Of a stretch of DNA of 64,000 nt, positions 9,531 through 27,507 are shown piece by piece (positions within the stretch are counted from its first letter, which is position 1; each line of letters starts with the position of its first letter). The stretch is from assembly GCA_021790995.1 (NCBI GenBank), contig JAJYFA010000004.1, forward strand, positions 1-64,000, written 5' to 3'. This stretch comes from Acidobacteriota bacterium. Lineage in GTDB: Bacteria > Acidobacteriota > Terriglobia > Terriglobales > Acidobacteriaceae. The notes below the pieces were generated by a model. That model saw only the letters and a program-made list of their open reading frames with translations, had not been told where the DNA came from and ran no database searches. The translations under genes and the position numbers were made by a program.

Positions 9531-10346
9531 TCACGCTCTCGATGCTCGCAGAGCCTCCAGCAGCTTGCGGTCCTCGGCGCTCAACGCTGCGCGATCGAGC
9601 AGATCCGGACGGTTCTTGAGAGTCTTCTTGAGTTGCTGTTCGCGCCGCCAGCGCCGGATCTGCGCGTGATCGCCGTTCAGCAGCACATCGGGCGCGCGCA
9701 ATCCGCCAAACTCCGCGGGCCGCGTGTAGTGCGGATAGTCGAGTAACCCTCCGGCGCCGTGCTGTGAACGCGGAACCCCCTCCACATCCGCGTCGATCTC
9801 CGCGTCGGCCACGCCAAAGCTCTCGAATTCGCCCGAAGCCTCGTTGCCGAGCACGCCCGGGACCAGCCGCATGGCCGCGTCCACCACAACCGCCGCCGCA
9901 GGCTCGCCTCCGCTCAGCACGTAATCGCCGATTGACAGCTCCATGTCGCAGTAAAGTTCGTTGATGCGCTCGTCCACGCCTTCGTAGCGCCCGCAGATCA
10001 GAACCACGCGCTCCAGCTTCGCCAACTCCCGAGCCACCGCCTGCGAAAACACTCGTCCCTGGGCAGAAAGCAGAATCACGCGCGTACCGCGTCTTTTCTC
10101 GCTCCTCTGCCTTGCCTCGACTCCCAGCGTCTGTAGCGCCGCGGCTAACGGTTCCGGCTTCAGCACCATCCCTTCGCCGCCGCCAAACGGACGGTCGTCC
10201 ACGGTGCGGTGACGGTCATGCGTGAACTCTCGCAGATCGTGCAGCCGAATTTCGATCAGCCCTTCGGACTGCGCCCGGCGCACGATCCCCTGCGCAAACA
10301 CGCTCTCAAAGTACCCCGGGAAAATAGTGACGATATCGAAGCGCAT
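9531..10346 (-). CDS. trmD: tRNA (guanine(37)-N1)-methyltransferase
   Basis: MRFDIVTIFPGYFESVFAQGIVRRA, DDRPFGGGEGMVLKPEP, LICGRYEGVDERI, SIGDYVLSGGE. Confidence 0.97.
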   Translation of the reverse strand: MRFDIVTIFPGYFESVFAQGIVRRAQSEGLIEIRLHDLREFTHDRHRTVDDRPFGGGEGMVLKPEPLAAALQTLGVEARQRSEKRRGTRVILLSAQGRVFSQAVARELAKLERVVLICGRYEGVDERINELYCDMELSIGDYVLSGGEPAAAVVVDAAMRLVPGVLGNEASGEFESFGVADAEIDADVEGVPRSQHGAGGLLDYPHYTRPAEFGGLRAPDVLLNGDHAQIRRWRREQQLKKTLKNRPDLLDRAALSAEDRKLLEALRASRA

Positions 10347-10380
10347 ACTTTCCGATAATAAAAGCGTGGCCTGCCATGGA

Positions 10381-10890
10381 TCAGTACTCCTGCGCCCTGA
10401 TCCTTTGCCTCGCGCGACTGACAACCAGCCTTAGCAGATAGAGAAGAACCAGAATGTTGATTGCAAGCAGGCCGGCGCGGAACGCAGTGAGCCTGCGGAA
10501 GATCTCGTAGATCTCCCATGGAAGGAATGAGGCGGTGATGGCGATGGTCAGAAACTCTCCCCATGCTTTCTCGAGGTAGAGACCGATGCCTTCGATCAGC
10601 ATCACCGTTGAGTAGCTGTAGGCGACAAATCCAATCCGCCGCAGTAGAGGATCGTTGATGAGCGCGGCCTTCTCAAGAATGACGTTGACCAGACGCGACT
10701 CCGGATCGAAACGAAGATAGCGCGCAAGAGTGTCAATTTCATCGGCAATATCCTTGTGAAGCAGGTGCTGCGCGCCAATCCCTATGGCAAAAAACAACAG
10801 CGCATGAAGAAATTTGTAGAAGGCGATCAGCAGTAACAGCCGATTGCGGCTCTGAGGTTCAGTACGAACTGGCAGGGGGACGAGGGCCAT
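10381..10890 (-). CDS. DUF2127-like small membrane protein
   Basis: 169 aa, several hydrophobic helices, FYKFLHALLFFAIGIGAQHLL. Confidence 0.6.
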   Translation of the reverse strand: MALVPLPVRTEPQSRNRLLLLIAFYKFLHALLFFAIGIGAQHLLHKDIADEIDTLARYLRFDPESRLVNVILEKAALINDPLLRRIGFVAYSYSTVMLIEGIGLYLEKAWGEFLTIAITASFLPWEIYEIFRRLTAFRAGLLAINILVLLYLLRLVVSRARQRIRAQEY

Positions 10891-11188
10891 GGCGGCTGGA
10901 GTCGATCGCTATCTTCAAGGGTACATGACGCGAGTCCCCGCCGGTGTTTCCGACCCCCAAGCATGAAACCGCCATCTCTCCAACCTGCCCCATCCGCCGC
11001 AGCAGGCGCCAACCTGCCGCTTTTGTCTTTCAACGTATTTTCAACTACTTGCAGATCTGTTTCTCCCCATGTCTCTGGCCGCTAGATTTTGCAACATCGT
11101 GGGGTGCAGGTGCTCCCATCTCCGCCAGGGTGGGATTCCACTGTGCAGAAGATTCAAGTTCACGCGGTCAGCGAACGAATGGCCCGAC

Positions 11189-12472
11189 CTACTTCCGAAC
11201 CACTCGTGCGTTTTCAAGCAGCGTGAACGGCTCTCCCGTTTTGACGGTTACATTCAGGTCGTGCGCCGTCACGGTAGCGTTGCGCACGATCATTCCCTTC
11301 TGCGCGGCGATCTCAACGTGATCGAGCGTGAGGCTGGCGATGGGGCTTTCCGGCAGACCAAGAACGATGCCCGCTTCCTTCGCGCCGGTCGCCTTCAGGT
11401 GGCTGATGCGGATGTCGTGAAAGCGCGGCGTGAGGCGCGTGACAGGCTGCGCAGTGTCGTGCTTCGGAATACGCGGGTAATATTCGGTGATCTGAATCGG
11501 CGTGCCGACGCCGTCCATAGTCAGGTCGCGGAAATCGAAGTTGCCGATGTCGCCTCCGCGGTCGCGTCCGGACTTGATGCGCACGCCATTGCCGGTGTGC
11601 TCGAAGTGAATACGGCGCGCGCGTACACGCTCGACGCCGCCGGCAATCTCGCTGCCCATCGACATGCCGTGGCCGTGGAGAAACGTGCAGTCGGTCATTG
11701 TGATATCGGTTGAAGGCGAATCGGGACCGGGCGACCCGGGCTGGCCGGATTTGATGGCCACATTGTCGTCACCGACGTCAATCGTCATGTGCGAGATCCT
11801 GACGTGGCTCGACGAAAAAGGATCGATGCCATCCGTGTTGGGCGAACGCGCAGGCGCCAGGATTCTGCCGTTGCGGATGACGACGTCGTCCGAGTCATAA
11901 GGCACAACCTGCCACGAAGCGGAATTCTGGATGGTCATGTCCTCAATGAGAATGTGCTTGCAGCGATCGAAAAAAACAAGGCGGGGACGCATGGCCGGGA
12001 TAAAATTCGCGCCTGCGCGATGCGCATAGACTGCGTCCCACCAGGGCTTGCCGTTGCCATCGATCGTGCCGCCGCCGCGGATCGCGATGTGTTCGGCGTT
12101 GGCTGCGCTTACCAGCGCCTGCAAGGCAGGCTCGCGCAGTTCCTCAACCTTGGGATAGTCACTTTTGTCCTGGCTGCCGAGCAGAGTCGCTCCCGAGTCG
12201 ACTTCGAGCGTGATGTGGCTCTTGAGCACGATGGGCCCGGTCAAAAATCTTCCCGCCGCCAGACGCACCGTGCCGCCGCCTTTCGCCGCGCAGGCATCGA
12301 TGGCGTTTTGAATGGCGCGCGTATTTTTCGTCACGCCATCGCCCTTGGCGCCGTAGTCGGTTACATTGCATACGCGCGCCGCATGGGCTGGAGCGATGCA
12401 AAGTACGAGCGCCGCGAAAGAAATCGCGCCCTGAAGAATACGCGAAACGATTCGCGCGTTGAAAAATTTCAT
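11189..12472 (-). CDS. exported glycoside hydrolase family 28 (polygalacturonase-like)
   Basis: NVTDYGAKGDGVTKNTRAIQNAIDAC, NTDGIDPFSS, GDDNVAIKSG, GHGMSMGSE, RIKSGRDRGG; ATG at 12472 gives a signal peptide (ORF opens at 12565). Confidence 0.88.
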   Translation of the reverse strand: MKFFNARIVSRILQGAISFAALVLCIAPAHAARVCNVTDYGAKGDGVTKNTRAIQNAIDACAAKGGGTVRLAAGRFLTGPIVLKSHITLEVDSGATLLGSQDKSDYPKVEELREPALQALVSAANAEHIAIRGGGTIDGNGKPWWDAVYAHRAGANFIPAMRPRLVFFDRCKHILIEDMTIQNSASWQVVPYDSDDVVIRNGRILAPARSPNTDGIDPFSSSHVRISHMTIDVGDDNVAIKSGQPGSPGPDSPSTDITMTDCTFLHGHGMSMGSEIAGGVERVRARRIHFEHTGNGVRIKSGRDRGGDIGNFDFRDLTMDGVGTPIQITEYYPRIPKHDTAQPVTRLTPRFHDIRISHLKATGAKEAGIVLGLPESPIASLTLDHVEIAAQKGMIVRNATVTAHDLNVTVKTGEPFTLLENARVVRK

Positions 12473-12576
12473 ATGCTGCGCCATCCAGTGCTCCATCTTC
12501 CGCATGAGTTGCTTGTGCATCTGCTGTGTATCCTTACGAAGGATGCTTCTACTATGGCAGGGCATGTGAGATCAAT

Positions 12577-13893
12577 ATGAATCTTCAAGCGAGCGGTCGA
12601 GAGCGCCGTTGTACATGCCGCGCAAGAACCGAATGGAGACACGCCGCGATTCTGGCGCTGGCCGCGATGGCGGCCATGCCGCTTGCGGCGCAGATGAGCA
12701 ACGCCACGGCGATGCAGCTTCGTGAGAAGATTCGCGCGGCGCTGTTCGTGCCGAATCCCCTGCCAGTGCTCGACGCAAAAAACTACGGCAGCTTCTCGCC
12801 AGAACCAGGAGTGATTGCCGAGCGCGTGACCTACGCAACCGAGTACGGAATGCGTGTGCCGGCGATCGTCTACCGTCCGGAGAAGATGCGCGGCAAGATT
12901 CCAGGCATCGTGGTGGTCAACGGCCACGGCGCCGACAAGACAAGCTGGTACTCCTATTACACAGGCATCGAGTACGCGCGCGCCGGGGCCATGGTGCTCA
13001 CATACGACCCGATTGGCGAGGGCGAACGCAACGACAACCACAAGGACGCGACGGGCGAACACGATCGCCTCATCGATGTGCCGGGCGTACCCCAGCGCAT
13101 GGGCGGCCTGATGCTGACCGACGTCATGCAGGCGGTTTCGTATCTCCGCAGTCGGCCTGAAGTCAACCCCAGACGCATCGCAGTGCTGGGATTTTCGATG
13201 GGCTCGTTTGTGGTCTCAATCGCCGGCGCGGTGGACGACCGCATTCATGCGGTGCTGCTCACCGGCGGCGGCGATCTGGATGGGCCGGGCGGCTACTGGG
13301 ACTCAAGCCATGCGGTGATGTGCCAGGCGGGGCCTTACCATGCGCTCAGGTTTCTGGGAGACCGGCCGGCGGTTTTGTTCGCGCTTCAGGCCAAGCGCGG
13401 CCCCACGTTCATCATCAACGGAACCCGCGATACAGTGGTCGCCATTCCGCAACACGGACCGGAGTTCTTCGGCGATCTGCGCCAGAGAACGATTGCCGTG
13501 AACGGCTCGGCGAAGAATGTCTTCACCACCTTCTTCGATCCGGGAGCGAGCCATCGGCCGGCGTGGGTTACGAAGATCGCAGCCCTTTGGCTCGCCCGCC
13601 AACTGCACTTTGCCAACTGGAAGAGCCGCCAGATCGCGTCACTGCCAACGATCCGAATCGGCGACTGGGCAAAAAGGAACGGCGTCCGCTTCAACAGGAG
13701 CGCGCTGCGCGAAGACCGCGACTCCGGCCTCATGGCGATCGACGTCAATGTGCCGAAGCTTACGCCTGAGCAACTGAACGTACTGCCGATGGCGGAATGG
13801 GAGAAGCAGCGCGAACAGTTTGTCTACTCCACATGGGCGCGCGACGCGATGGCTGCCGCGAAAGAAACAAACGCGACAGCGCAGAAGCAGTGA
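12577..13893 (+). CDS. alpha/beta hydrolase (acetyl-xylan-esterase-like)
   Basis: Nucleophile LGFSMGS, GTRDTVV and GASHRP catalytic context; PGIVVVNGHG. Confidence 0.75.
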   Translation: MNLQASGRERRCTCRARTEWRHAAILALAAMAAMPLAAQMSNATAMQLREKIRAALFVPNPLPVLDAKNYGSFSPEPGVIAERVTYATEYGMRVPAIVYRPEKMRGKIPGIVVVNGHGADKTSWYSYYTGIEYARAGAMVLTYDPIGEGERNDNHKDATGEHDRLIDVPGVPQRMGGLMLTDVMQAVSYLRSRPEVNPRRIAVLGFSMGSFVVSIAGAVDDRIHAVLLTGGGDLDGPGGYWDSSHAVMCQAGPYHALRFLGDRPAVLFALQAKRGPTFIINGTRDTVVAIPQHGPEFFGDLRQRTIAVNGSAKNVFTTFFDPGASHRPAWVTKIAALWLARQLHFANWKSRQIASLPTIRIGDWAKRNGVRFNRSALREDRDSGLMAIDVNVPKLTPEQLNVLPMAEWEKQREQFVYSTWARDAMAAAKETNATAQKQ

Positions 13894-14058
13894 AGACCGC
13901 GGATCTCAGGCTCGCATTCCCCAATCCTGAGAAGCGAGACCCTGGATACACGCAATCATCGCTATCATCCCGAACGCAGTGAGGACATGGAAACTAGCAG
14001 TCGTCCGCAAATCACCCTGGAATACGATCAACCTCAAATTCATTCGCGCCGTAGTCGT

Positions 14059-14087
14059 TTGCAATCCCGGGGCCAATCCTTTATGAT
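14059..14087 (+). promoter_or_regulatory. putative promoter of the rplA operon
   Basis: TTGCAA (14059-14064), 17-bp spacer, TATGAT (14082-14087), about 120 bp before rplA. Confidence 0.5.
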
Positions 14088-14210
14088 CCATTTATGTGCG
14101 CAGGGGGGTTTCTGCGCCGTCAAATGCACCACGGCTTTTGAGCGTACGCCCTTGAGGGCAATCGCTTCCGCGACAGCGGGCTGGCAAAGGCGGTGGGAGA
14201 CGAGGAAACG

Positions 14211-14918
14211 ATGGCCAAGACTGGCAAGAATATTGCGAAGGCGCGTGCCGCTATCACCAAGCCGGCGTATCCGCTGCCCGAAGCAGTCAATCTCCTGAAG
14301 CAAGTGAAGTTTGCGAAGTTCGACGAGACCGTCGATCTGACGATGCGTCTAGGCGTCGACACGCGCCACGCCGATCAAATGGTGCGCGGCACTGTTGTGC
14401 TGCCGCACGGCCTGGGCAAGAGCAAGACCGTGGCCGTCATCGCCACCGGCGACCGCCAGAAGGAAGCCAAGGAAGCGGGCGCGGAGTTTGTCGGCGGTGA
14501 AGAGATGGTCGAGAAGATCCAGAAAGAAGGCTGGACCGACTTCGACGCGCTCATCGCGACGCCCGACATGATGAAGGTCGTAGGCCGCCTGGGCAAGGTG
14601 CTGGGACCGAAGGGCCTGATGCCGAATCCCAAGACCGGAACCGTGACCATGGACGTGGCCGCGGCGGTCAAAGAGATCAAGGCCGGCAAGGTGGAGTTCC
14701 GCGCCGACAAGACGAGCCTCGTGCACGTGCCCGTGGGCAAGCTGAGTTTCGAGCCGCAGAAGCTGATCGAGAACGCGACCACCGTCATTACGTCGGTCGT
14801 GCGCGCCAAGCCTGCAGCCGCCAAGGGCAAGTACATCAAGAGCGTCACGCTGAGCTCGACGATGGGCCCCGGCGTACCTCTCGATTCGCAGGTCGCCGAA
14901 GCGGCGGGCAAGCACTAA
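14211..14918 (+). CDS. rplA: 50S ribosomal protein L1
   Basis: [45 protein letters not shown]. Confidence 0.97.
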   Translation: MAKTGKNIAKARAAITKPAYPLPEAVNLLKQVKFAKFDETVDLTMRLGVDTRHADQMVRGTVVLPHGLGKSKTVAVIATGDRQKEAKEAGAEFVGGEEMVEKIQKEGWTDFDALIATPDMMKVVGRLGKVLGPKGLMPNPKTGTVTMDVAAAVKEIKAGKVEFRADKTSLVHVPVGKLSFEPQKLIENATTVITSVVRAKPAAAKGKYIKSVTLSSTMGPGVPLDSQVAEAAGKH

Positions 14919-15121
14919 AGACAGGGATCGGAGATAGGGGATCGCCGATCAGTTGGCCGGCGGGGCGGCGGGCATCGTGCCGGGCATAAAAGTGCGGAAG
15001 TGAAATTGGAATCATCGCCCGCATTCGGGGCGAGAGAAAGGGTCGGGAGCGCAGGAGATCGAGTGGGGGCAGGAAATCCGGCCACTGATCACTGACCACT
15101 GACCACTGTGCGGAGCACACA

Positions 15122-15658
15122 ATGGCAATTTCAAAGGCAAAGAAGACAGAGAAGGTCAAGGTGCTGGCTGCAGAGCTGGAGTCCTCGACAACAGCGATTA
15201 TCGGCACCTTCAGCAAGCTCACCGTGGCGAAGGATTACGAACTGCGCAAGGTGATCCGCGAAGCCGGCGGCAAGTACCGCGTGGTGAAGAACAAGCTGGC
15301 TGCGATTTCCGGATCGGGCACGCAGGTTGAGGCCGCCCTCAAGGGACTGAAGGGCGTCAACTCGGTGGCCTTCACCTCGGGCGATCCTGTGGCGCTGGCC
15401 AAGGTCTTCGCCAAGTGGGCTGGCGAGAACCAGGCAGAGTTTCAGTTCAAGCTGGGCATTGTCGACGGCAAGTTGTTGACCGTCGACGATGTGAAGGCTC
15501 TGGCCACGATGCCGGGCAAGGAAGAGATCTTCTCGAAGCTGCTCTTCCTCATCAATGCTCCGGCGCAGCGCCTGGCGACGGTCATCAATGCCACCGGCCG
15601 CGATCTGGCCGTGGTGCTGAACCAGGGCGTCGAGAAAGAGAAGTTTGCAGCGGCGTAG
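15122..15658 (+). CDS. rplJ: 50S ribosomal protein L10
   Basis: L10 family sequence and operon position; KYRVVKNKLAAIS. Confidence 0.95.
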   Translation: MAISKAKKTEKVKVLAAELESSTTAIIGTFSKLTVAKDYELRKVIREAGGKYRVVKNKLAAISGSGTQVEAALKGLKGVNSVAFTSGDPVALAKVFAKWAGENQAEFQFKLGIVDGKLLTVDDVKALATMPGKEEIFSKLLFLINAPAQRLATVINATGRDLAVVLNQGVEKEKFAAA

Positions 15659-15671
15659 CTGCGCAAGTAGG

Positions 15672-15736
15672 TTTTCAGTCTTCAGTTGTCAGCGAACCGG
15701 CCAAACGGGCGCCTGCTGAAAACTGACCACTGAAAA
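15672..15736. repeat. 22-bp imperfect inverted repeat between rplJ and rplL
   Basis: TTTTCAGTCTTCAGTTGTCAGC (15672-15693) against GCTGAAAACTGACCACTGAAAA (15715-15736), 19/22 paired. Confidence 0.7.
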
Positions 15737-15852
15737 GGGTTTTGGCCCCCCATCGTGCGGAAAGGGCGCATGTCTGGCGCATCGGAAACTTTCCTCGCAT
15801 GACTCGGGTGGCCGGGGTAATACGAATTCAATCGGATTGAATGGAGACAAAA

Positions 15853-16233
15853 ATGGCGGATATCGCGCAGTTGGAAGAGCAAATTGTGAGTCTGAGCCTG
15901 CTGGAAGCGGCAGCTCTGGTGAAGAAGCTGGAAGAGCGTCTTGGCGTTTCGGCGGCGGCAGCGGCCCCGGTTATGGTGGCTGGCGCGGCAGGTGCAGGCG
16001 CAGCAGCTCCCGCAGCCGAGGAAAAGACCGAATTCCAGGTCATTCTGAAGGATGCCGGCGCCAACAAGATCAGCACCATCAAGGCCGTGCGCGAAGTCAC
16101 TTCGCTCGGCCTGAAGGAAGCCAAGGACCTGGTCGATGGCGCTCCCAAGCCGCTCAAGGAAAATGCGACCAAGGAAGAGGCCGAAGCCATCAAGAAGAAG
16201 TTCGAGGGCGTTGCAACCATCGAAGTCAAGTAA
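15853..16233 (+). CDS. rplL: 50S ribosomal protein L7/L12
   Basis: [48 protein letters not shown]. Confidence 0.97.
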   Translation: MADIAQLEEQIVSLSLLEAAALVKKLEERLGVSAAAAAPVMVAGAAGAGAAAPAAEEKTEFQVILKDAGANKISTIKAVREVTSLGLKEAKDLVDGAPKPLKENATKEEAEAIKKKFEGVATIEVK

Positions 16234-16567
16234 ACGGCACGAGACTTGCAAGGGGCGTCGGGACGCGCTAATATTAATTTGTGCGTCTCTGCGCCTTCCT
16301 TTCGGGTTGTCGCTGGTGGGTGGGCAGAACGCTGCAGCATGTTGCGAAAACTCCACACCAGTGTTTGCAGCCGGGGCGTTAAAGGTTTCTCCCGGCACCG
16401 TAACTTGATTTCGTCAAGTCCTTTTTAGGTCAACAGTTAACCTTGAAGTCAGGCGGGGTGACTGTTGAAGTTGGATAGGCTAGCTGGCAATTCGCGGCGG
16501 AAGCGGATTTTGCGATCGGCGAGGGCAATGGAAGAAAATTCGAATGGGAGCACAGGCATCGAGCTGC

Positions 16568-16600
16568 GCTCGTGAGGGATTGTGTCCTCACGGGCTTTTC
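16568..16600 (+). terminator. terminator/attenuator-like hairpin between rplL and rpoB
   Basis: GCTCGTGAGG-loop-CCTCACGGGC, 10-bp stem with one wobble, then TTTT. Confidence 0.55.
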
Positions 16601-17002
16601 GTGTCTTCCCACGATCCTGCATGGAGAACTATGGTTCGTCCCGCAGGCTGAAGCGCACAACCTTCCTTTACGGTTTGACCAAGATTCTGAAGTCAGCCGC
16701 TGTGTTCGCTTCTTCCATTTGTGCGCAGTCTAGCGCACTGGCATCGAGCGCGCAAGATCGGCCGCGAACTTTGACAGAGATTTCACGGAGACCCACCTGA
16801 CTAGGGCTCATTCCGGTACCCGCGGAAGCAAGCTTCCAGAGGCGCCGGCAACGCAGGAGTGGGACTGGGACCTCAAATCCCACTCGCCGGATTCTTCGAT
16901 TTCTATCGGTATCTTGCTGGCGCCACCGAGGCTCGGGCGCCGGCCTGGCGCGGCCACTGAAACACAGGGTAGACGCCAGAACGACGAGACTCAGGAGTGA
17001 TC

Positions 17003-21484
<4,482 letters not shown>

Positions 21485-21553
21485 ACAGCAGCTTCTAGCT
21501 CCGGGCCTCTAGCTTGTTCGAAGCGGGGCCGGGGCCGAGAGGATGCAAAGTTT

Positions 21554-21593
21554 GCGAAATGTGCGGGCTGATTTTAACGCGCGCACATTTCGC
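21554..21593 (+). repeat. 12-bp perfect hairpin between rpoB and rpoC
   Basis: GCGAAATGTGCG (21554-21565) and CGCACATTTCGC (21582-21593). Confidence 0.75.
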
Positions 21594-21680
21594 CGGAAAA
21601 CGAATAGCTTCCCGAACCTGGGAAGCCAAAAGCTAGTAGCTAGAAGCTAGTGGCTAGCAGCCAGAAACTGGAGGGTCACC

Positions 21681-25871
<4,191 letters not shown>

Positions 25872-25891
25872 CAAGTGCCAGAAACCACGAC

Positions 25892-27082
25892 TCAACAGGC
25901 CCGGCGCAAGCCGGGCCTGTTTACGTTCAGTGCTGTTTTCAGCCGCACGGCGGCTTCATCCGCCACTTCCATCGCCCACTCCGCACCTTGCCGCGTGTTT
26001 TTACGGATATACATCGCGGAGTCGGCTGCACTCAACAGGCTGTCGACTGAGTCGCCATCCTCCGGATAAAGAGCAATCCCCACACTGGCCGTGCCGCGCA
26101 GTTCGTACTCCTCGATGAGAATCGGCTCCTCAAAACAGGATTCCAGGCGCAACACAATCTCTTCCACCCCTTCACGTGCACGTACTTCGGGGAGCAGCAC
26201 AGCGAACTCGTCTCCACCCAGCCGCGCCAGTGTGTCACTGGCGCGCAACTGATATTTCATACGCTTGGCCACTTCCTGCAGGTAACGATCGCCCACCATG
26301 TGCCCATAAGCGTCGTTCACGTTTTTGAAGTCATCCAAGTCGATATAAATCAAGCCGAAGACGCTCGCCGATTGGCGCGCGGTCTCAATCATCGCCTTCA
26401 GTCTCTTCTCCAGGACAAATCGATTCTGCACATCAGTGAGCAGGTCGAACTCAGCGCGGTACACGAGATCGGCGAAGAGCCGCGAAGTCTCGATGGCCAG
26501 CGTAGCCAGTGAGGCTGCCATAGCCAGAGCTTCCTGCTCCGCGGGGCTGGGCCACGTGCGCGCATCGAATGCCGCAAACAACGAACCCAGCGACACCCCG
26601 GATCGCGAGGGAATTGGGAATTCGATAGTACGCAGGGACGAGGCAGAAAGCCTGGCTGGCCGATTCCCCAACGTTGCGCCTTCCGCAACCTGACACCAGC
26701 ACGCAGCTCCGTTCAACCGCACCGAAGCCAGCTCGGTAATTTTCTCCAGAATCCCCGCCAAAGGCTTGGATTGATTGATCTCCTCTAAAATGCGTGCCCG
26801 TCGTTGCTCCACGTACGCCAAAGAGGCGATCTTGCGCCGGTTCTTGCGCTCCAGATACCATCCACGTGCACCCAGCACAAACACCAGCAGAAGCAGGACC
26901 GACAAGGGCACAACTAAGCTATGGCCCTGCGGAAATCCGGTGACAGAGATCACCGCAACATCGCTGGCGGTGGGCAGCAGAATCCCATTGTGTGAATCAG
27001 TCCAGGGAGCCAGTGGCGTTGCTCTCGCATTCAGGGTGCACACAAGAACAGCGACAGCCGCGGCGCTCATTCGTTTCGTCAA
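25892..27082 (-). CDS. GAF-GGDEF diguanylate cyclase (membrane)
   Basis: LARLGGDEFAVLLPE; N-terminal TM region; GAF-like middle region. Confidence 0.88.
   Translation of the reverse strand: MTKRMSAAAVAVLVCTLNARATPLAPWTDSHNGILLPTASDVAVISVTGFPQGHSLVVPLSVLLLLVFVLGARGWYLERKNRRKIASLAYVEQRRARILEEINQSKPLAGILEKITELASVRLNGAACWCQVAEGATLGNRPARLSASSLRTIEFPIPSRSGVSLGSLFAAFDARTWPSPAEQEALAMAASLATLAIETSRLFADLVYRAEFDLLTDVQNRFVLEKRLKAMIETARQSASVFGLIYIDLDDFKNVNDAYGHMVGDRYLQEVAKRMKYQLRASDTLARLGGDEFAVLLPEVRAREGVEEIVLRLESCFEEPILIEEYELRGTASVGIALYPEDGDSVDSLLSAADSAMYIRKNTRQGAEWAMEVADEAAVRLKTALNVNRPGLRRAC
25894..25922 (+). terminator. rpoC terminator hairpin
   Basis: AACAGGCCCGGC-gcaa-GCCGGGCCTGTT, 12-bp perfect stem, short T-tail. 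Confidence 0.75.
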
Positions 27083-27507
27083 CTCTATCTACGCCCCCTT
27101 CCGCGTTTTGGCCGCTCTTTTAGGCAAATCTCCCCTTTCTATTGTCCTCGCAAGTTTCACAGCCAACTGGAATGGAAAATACGACGAGGACAAGCAACAC
27201 TGGGGGAACACTTGACTACCTATGTTAACCGGATCGGAATTATTGGAAATAGCACTTTGGTGTCTCAGACTGAAGCGTTGGTGCCTGTGCATCCGGCTTA
27301 TCGACTTTGATGACAACGATATCCGGAGTCGGCAAAAACGGCCGAATCCGTCGACAGTCCGATAAACGCTGCGTCGAAGCCTCCCCCTCCCCAATCCAAA
27401 CCGAAGAGATCCGCCGCTGGAACAGGGACTACACTGGAATGAGCCTGAGCCGGGTCCATGCCTGGCCTTTGAATCGTCAGGCCGCCTGTGCTCCGGGGAG
27501 CAATTCA

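Noticed and set aside
11069-12580. Plus-strand ORFs of 214 and 263 aa opposite the GH28 gene
   Set aside because: Antisense shadows of a well-supported GH28 CDS
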